DNA from: Candidatus Peregrinibacteria bacterium
GTDB taxonomy: Bacteria; Patescibacteriota; Gracilibacteria; Peribacterales; Peribacteraceae
DNA length: 5,966 nt
NCBI GenBank assembly: GCA_016201685.1
Contig: JACQCJ010000102.1
Location: 1 to 5,966 of the forward strand
Direction: 5' to 3'
The stretch's first letter is position 1; the number at the start of each line of letters is the position of its first letter. This document shows, in pieces, positions 4,474-5,966 of this stretch. The notes under the pieces were generated by a model. That model saw nothing but the letters and a program-made list of their open reading frames with translations. It did not search any database and was not told the origin of the DNA. The position numbers and the translations under genes are program-made.

Positions 4474-5966
4474 GTGTCCTTCTCTTTCCGCACATCCTCG
4501 AGGTTGCTGCCCATTGTCGTCGCCGCTCTTGGTTTGCTCGTGCTCTCCTGTGTTCTCCTCCCCCTCAAGAACCCGGTCTCCCTCGATGACGGGCTTCGTC
4601 ACTACATGATGGGGAAGGAAATGGGAGAGCAGGGAATCCTGCAGGTGCGCGGGTGGAGCCGGTGGTTCTTTGCGGGGTACCTGCACGATCATCCCGTGGA
4701 TCCGTGGTTCCTCTCCGATGTGCTCTATCTCCCCTTCACGGTGTTCCCGCTCATTCCGGCTCTCAAGCTCTTCGCGCTCTTCTCCATCGCTTTCCTCCTC
4801 GCTAGTTTCCTTCTGTGTCTCCGATCGATGCGCGTGGGGCCCGTCGCATCGGCGTTCCTGGTGTTTCTCCTCCTCTTCGGCAACCAAGAATTCACCTTCC
4901 GGCTTCTCTTTGGCCGTCCATTCGTTGTCGTGACGGCTGTGACCATGCTGCTTTTCTTGTGTGTGATCCGGCAGCGCCCACTCTTGGTTGCGATACTGAT
5001 GGCGGTCGCCACACTTCTTTCTCAGCTCTTCGTCTTTCCTTTTGTCATCAGTATCCTCGGATGTGCGCTCTTCTGGTGGCGCGGCGAGTCGAAGGTTTCC
5101 CTTCGCTTGTTCCTGGCGAGCATGATCGGCCTCACGTTCGGCTTTCTTCTCCATCCGTTTCCGCTGGAGTACGTGCGGTACATCTGGTTGATATTCCTCC
5201 CCACATCGTCCACGGGTTTTCCCGATCGAGGGAGCGAGATGTTCAGCGGCTTCGGCAATGAGGGACTTCTGTTCGTCGTGGGCGGGCTCATCGTTCTGTT
5301 GCATGTGCTCTGGATGAAGAAGAGAAAGCTGAAGATCATCGAGCAATCGGTTCTTCTGCTTGAGGCAATCGTCGTGATGTTCCTCATACTTTTTTTGCTC
5401 TACAGCCGCGCCATCGATTTCCTCTGGCCCTTCGTGCTCTTGCTTCTGGGCGTCTTGTTAGCGCATGAGGGCCACACCTTGAGGAAAATCGGCACGATTG
5501 TTTTTCCCGCAGGCGTTCATCGTGTCGTGCTCATGCTGTGTCTCATGCTACTGCTCTGTGCTCTTTTCTTTCTCTCTGGCGCTGTCAATCTCCTCGCCTA
5601 CGACCGTGAACGGTCGCTCATCCCCATGCAGCGAGCGCTCGAGAAGCTTCCGCCCCGCTCACGCGTGTTGAATGTGGATTGGGATACCTTCCCCTTTCTC
5701 GTGGCCGTCCGTCCCGATCTGCAGTATGCCTTCGGGATGGATCCCATATTCATCTATGCCAGCAATTCGGGATCGTATGCATTGATACGGATGACTCACT
5801 CCATTGTCAGATTGCCGGACGAACGGAAGTACCTCGATGCCAAACGATGGGTCGAGGCGCTCACGGCCATTCATCCTTCGGACTACGTCCTCCTCTCCGC
5901 ACAGAAGATGGAACCGATCATCGAAGGACTGGACCGCGCCGGATTCGAGAACGTTTCGGATGATCC
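4474..5966 (+). CDS. Polytopic membrane protein, GT-C glycosyltransferase-like (3' truncated)
   Basis: The frame is open for 497 codons to the right edge without a stop. The product starts MSFSFRTSSRLLPIVVAALG, with a first helix at about 11-31. A loop with adjacent acidic residues D38-D39 (SLDDGLRHY) follows, then a Trp/His-rich loop at 60-82 (GWSRWFFAGYLHDHPVDPWF). Further hydrophobic helices follow to about residue 370, roughly ten in all. A soluble domain from about 376 contains LNVDWDTFPFL and RPDLQYAFGMDP. An Asp pair after the first helix, many helices and an extracytoplasmic C-terminal domain are the plan of GT-C enzymes, which use polyprenyl-phosphate sugars to glycosylate lipids or proteins outside the membrane. 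Activity is inferred from architecture only. The GTG at 4474 is chosen because it directly precedes the first helix and follows the candidate -10; the next ATG would delete that helix and the Asp pair. There is no Shine-Dalgarno. Confidence 0.85.
   Translation, partial: MSFSFRTSSRLLPIVVAALGLLVLSCVLLPLKNPVSLDDGLRHYMMGKEMGEQGILQVRGWSRWFFAGYLHDHPVDPWFLSDVLYLPFTVFPLIPALKLFALFSIAFLLASFLLCLRSMRVGPVASAFLVFLLLFGNQEFTFRLLFGRPFVVVTAVTMLLFLCVIRQRPLLVAILMAVATLLSQLFVFPFVISILGCALFWWRGESKVSLRLFLASMIGLTFGFLLHPFPLEYVRYIWLIFLPTSSTGFPDRGSEMFSGFGNEGLLFVVGGLIVLLHVLWMKKRKLKIIEQSVLLLEAIVVMFLILFLLYSRAIDFLWPFVLLLLGVLLAHEGHTLRKIGTIVFPAGVHRVVLMLCLMLLLCALFFLSGAVNLLAYDRERSLIPMQRALEKLPPRSRVLNVDWDTFPFLVAVRPDLQYAFGMDPIFIYASNSGSYALIRMTHSIVRLPDERKYLDAKRWVEALTAIHPSDYVLLSAQKMEPIIEGLDRAGFENVSDD

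Noticed and set aside
4217..4609. Short open frames in the gap before the GT-C-like gene
   Set aside because: They are encoded by the palindromic element, overlap one another on both strands and have low-complexity translations.
4384..5346. A 320-codon open frame on the minus strand, rich in E, R, H and Q
   Set aside because: It is the mirror of the hydrophobic GT-C-like gene: antisense of Leu/Phe-rich codons gives Glu/Lys/Arg-rich text. It has no recognisable motif.
1..5966. CRISPR array, tRNA, rRNA or riboswitch
   Set aside because: No regularly spaced repeats with unique spacers, no cloverleaf-like sequence and no recognisable riboswitch core were seen in the gaps.

Overview
The window reads as a piece of a bacterial chromosome, moderately GC-rich in its genes, carrying two housekeeping recombination/repair genes (recF and ruvC, on opposite strands) and three less defined genes, two of them clearly membrane-embedded and one probably membrane-anchored. 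Genes are tightly spaced and the gaps are filled by several repeat types. Every gene whose 3' end is visible (five of five) stops at TGA and none has an internal in-frame TGA, so the standard bacterial code fits and a UGA-glycine code does not. Compact layout, AT-rich heptamer repeats between genes, almost no convincing Shine-Dalgarno sites and candidate leaderless starts remind me of uncultivated Candidate Phyla Radiation bacteria such as Peregrinibacteria/Peribacteria. That placement is inference; no rRNA or other diagnostic marker is present.

Layout, left to right. (1) 3-125 (+): the last 40 codons of an unrecognised gene. (2) 131-160: four tandem AT-rich heptamers. (3) 165-1295 (+): recF, complete with all ABC-ATPase motifs. 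(4) 1268-1357: a GC-rich composite inverted repeat that contains the recF stop codon. (5) 1379-1978 (+): a small two-helix membrane protein with a bacterial PH-like domain. (6) 1958-2023: inverted arrays of the same AT-rich heptamer, containing the stop codons of both converging genes. (7) 2003-2494 (-): ruvC, the Holliday-junction resolvase, with an RNA hairpin over its putative ribosome-binding site. (8) 2541-2569: a good extended -10 promoter driving (9) 2586-4184 (+), a 532-residue protein of unknown function with an N-terminal membrane anchor. (10) 4206-4432: a REPIN-like element made of two diverged inverted copies of a unit of about 90 bp. (11) 4474-5966 (+): a GTG-started, strongly hydrophobic GT-C-like membrane protein that runs off the right edge.

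The genes do not form one pathway. RecF loads recombination machinery at single-strand gaps and RuvC resolves the resulting junctions, so the two are functionally related although transcribed separately. The remaining genes look like envelope functions. The most interesting features are in the gaps: a shared TGCTAYMCT promoter element placed so close to start codons that transcripts should be leaderless or nearly so, and three unrelated repeat families sitting exactly at gene 3' ends and in several cases supplying the stop codon.
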